From Spirochaetales bacterium (lineage in GTDB: Bacteria; Spirochaetota; Spirochaetia; Treponematales; UBA12059), in NCBI GenBank assembly GCA_016938515.1, contig JAFGUM010000259.1:1-6159 (forward strand): a stretch of DNA of 6,159 bases. The letters run 5' to 3'. Positions 5,372 through 6,159 of the stretch are shown one piece after another. Position 1 is the stretch's first letter; every line of letters begins with the position of its first letter. Made by a program: the position numbers and the translations under genes. The notes under the pieces are model-generated. The model saw only the letters and a list, made by a program, of their open reading frames with translations, did not search any database and had not been told where the DNA came from.

Positions 5372-6159
5372 ACTGCTTCCTCCTCGGTCATCTGCGATGC
5401 GACAATCTCGCGATACACGGCGCAGCTTGCCATCAGCTCGGTATGCCGACCCTGGCCAACGATACGACCGTCGTCGAGAACTATGATGGTGTCAGCGTCG
5501 CGGATGGTGCCAACGCGCTGGGCTACGATGATGACCGTCGCTTCGGCCGTCTCCTTGCGCAGCTCCGCCCGTAATCTGGCGTCGGTTTTGAAGTCAAGCG
5601 CCGAGAAGGTGTCATCGAACAGGTATATTGACGGCTTTCTGGCCAGGGCTCTGGCAATGGCCAGCCGCTGTTTTTGTCCTCCCGAAATGTTGGTGCCGCC
5701 TTGCGACACGGGGGCGTTCATGCCGCCCTCTTTGTCGGCAACGAATGCTTCTGCCTGGGCGATGCGAACCGCGTTGGCCACGTCGGCCTCACTCGCGTTG
5801 ACACTGCCGAAACGTACGTTGTCCGCGATCGTTCCTGAAAAAAGTATGGCGCGTTGCGTTGCCAGGCCTATGCGCGATCGCAGTTCCCGTTGGGTTTGCT
5901 GGCGGACGTCAGCGCCATTTACCAGGACGGCCCCTTCGTCTACGTCGTAGAAACGCGTAATCAGGTTGACGATGGTGGTTTTACCGGAGCCAGTGCCCCC
6001 GATAAAGGCGGTAACGGAGCCTGGCTCGGCGACGAAGCTGACGTTTCTGAGCGCGGGCTCGGCTGAATCGCCGTAGCTGAAGGTTACGTTGCGGAATTCT
6101 ACCCGCCCGGGGACAGAGCTTGCGCTGGGGACAGAGCTGCTGCTGGGGACAGAGCTGGA
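5368..6159 (-). CDS. Heterodimeric ABC exporter half-transporter, degenerate-site subunit (LmrC/BmrC/TM287-like), N-terminal part missing
   Basis: The frame is open from the right edge to the TGA at 5368-5370, so 263 residues are visible, covering the end of the linker and the complete ATPase domain; the membrane domain lies outside. Counting from the edge, Walker A is GGTGSGKTT (54-62), the Q-loop residue Q102, the signature ISGGQ (158-162) preceded by APVSQGGTN, and Walker B YLFDD (179-183). The position of the catalytic Glu is Asp (D183, codon 5611-5613), and the switch His is Gln (Q214 in AQRVGTI, codon 5518-5520). This pair of changes marks the subunit that builds the degenerate, slowly hydrolysing site in heterodimeric exporters. 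It is the promoter-proximal gene of the pair; its promoter is outside the window. The visible N-terminal residues are a Ser/Val/Pro repeat (SSVPSS-like) encoded by an 18-bp tandem repeat, unusual for this linker. Confidence 0.94.
   Translation of the reverse strand, partial: SSSVPSSSSVPSASSVPGRVEFRNVTFSYGDSAEPALRNVSFVAEPGSVTAFIGGTGSGKTTIVNLITRFYDVDEGAVLVNGADVRQQTQRELRSRIGLATQRAILFSGTIADNVRFGSVNASEADVANAVRIAQAEAFVADKEGGMNAPVSQGGTNISGGQKQRLAIARALARKPSIYLFDDTFSALDFKTDARLRAELRKETAEATVIIVAQRVGTIRDADTIIVLDDGRIVGQGRHTELMASCAVYREIVASQMTEEEAV
6109..6156. repeat. 18-bp tandem repeat with GGGGACAGAGCT core
   Basis: GGGGACAGAGCT occurs exactly at 6109-6120, 6127-6138 and 6145-6156, a strict 18-bp period. 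The six-base spacers (TGCGCT, TGCTGC-type) differ slightly. The period is a multiple of three, so each unit adds six residues (reading SSVPSS or SSVPSA on the minus strand) to the linker before the ATPase domain. The array probably continues past the right edge. An 11-base match to the core (GGGACAGAGCT) is also present at 4114-4124 inside the partner gene, on the same strand, where it codes for ordinary ATPase-domain residues. Confidence 0.85.

Noticed and set aside
5264..5950. A 228-residue plus-strand open frame opposite the degenerate ABC subunit
   Set aside because: It spans the junction of two real minus-strand genes and is Ser/Ala/Arg-rich without domain features.
6109..6156. CRISPR-like array
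   Set aside because: The repeat core is 12 bases with six-base spacers, in frame inside a coding gene; CRISPR repeats and spacers are much longer.

Overview
The window is high-GC bacterial DNA, with four protein-coding genes in two convergent blocks and one structured intergenic region between them. G/C-ending codons dominate, ATA is used noticeably for isoleucine, and good Shine-Dalgarno sequences are present. The DUF434-type protein, the LmrCD/BmrCD-like heterodimeric ABC exporter with a Gly/Pro/Met-rich N-terminus, and the GGGGACAG-type repeats together fit a high-GC anaerobic Gram-positive or similar lineage (for example Coriobacteriia, Clostridia or Chloroflexota). This is a weak inference: there is no rRNA or marker gene to fix the taxon.

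Left block, plus strand (1-3133). (i) The 3' part of a DUF434/DUF5616 protein of unknown function, cut by the window's left edge; its conserved acidic motifs look PIN/NYN-like to me. (ii) A 300-residue, ten-helix EamA/DMT-family transporter, starting at 697 rather than at an upstream TTG. (iii) A 483-residue fusion of a Cys-based tyrosine/dual-specificity phosphatase-like domain and an ADP-ribosylglycohydrolase (ARH/DraG) domain, both with intact catalytic motifs. The fusion gene has its own candidate promoter, and a 27-bp imperfect palindrome encloses the -35 element, so it is probably regulated separately from the transporter.

Middle (3134-3430). About 300 bp lies between convergent genes. 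Its left half is GC-rich with several overlapping inverted repeats. Its right half is AT-rich and contains a near-perfect 14-bp-arm hairpin that may end transcription from both sides.

Right block, minus strand (3431-6159). Two overlapping genes (ATGA overlap) encode the halves of a heterodimeric ABC exporter of the LmrCD/BmrCD/TM287-TM288 type. The promoter-proximal gene is cut by the right edge, so only its nucleotide-binding domain is seen; that domain has the degenerate Asp and Gln substitutions. The distal gene is complete and has a catalytic Glu, a switch His and the LSQGQ signature. Just before the NBD of the first subunit, the gene carries an in-frame 18-bp tandem repeat coding for a Ser/Val/Pro linker; it runs to the window edge.

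No RNA genes, CRISPR array, transposase or attachment site was recognised. The most interesting item is the phosphatase-ADP-ribosylhydrolase fusion with its palindromic promoter. I do not see a clearly new multi-gene system.
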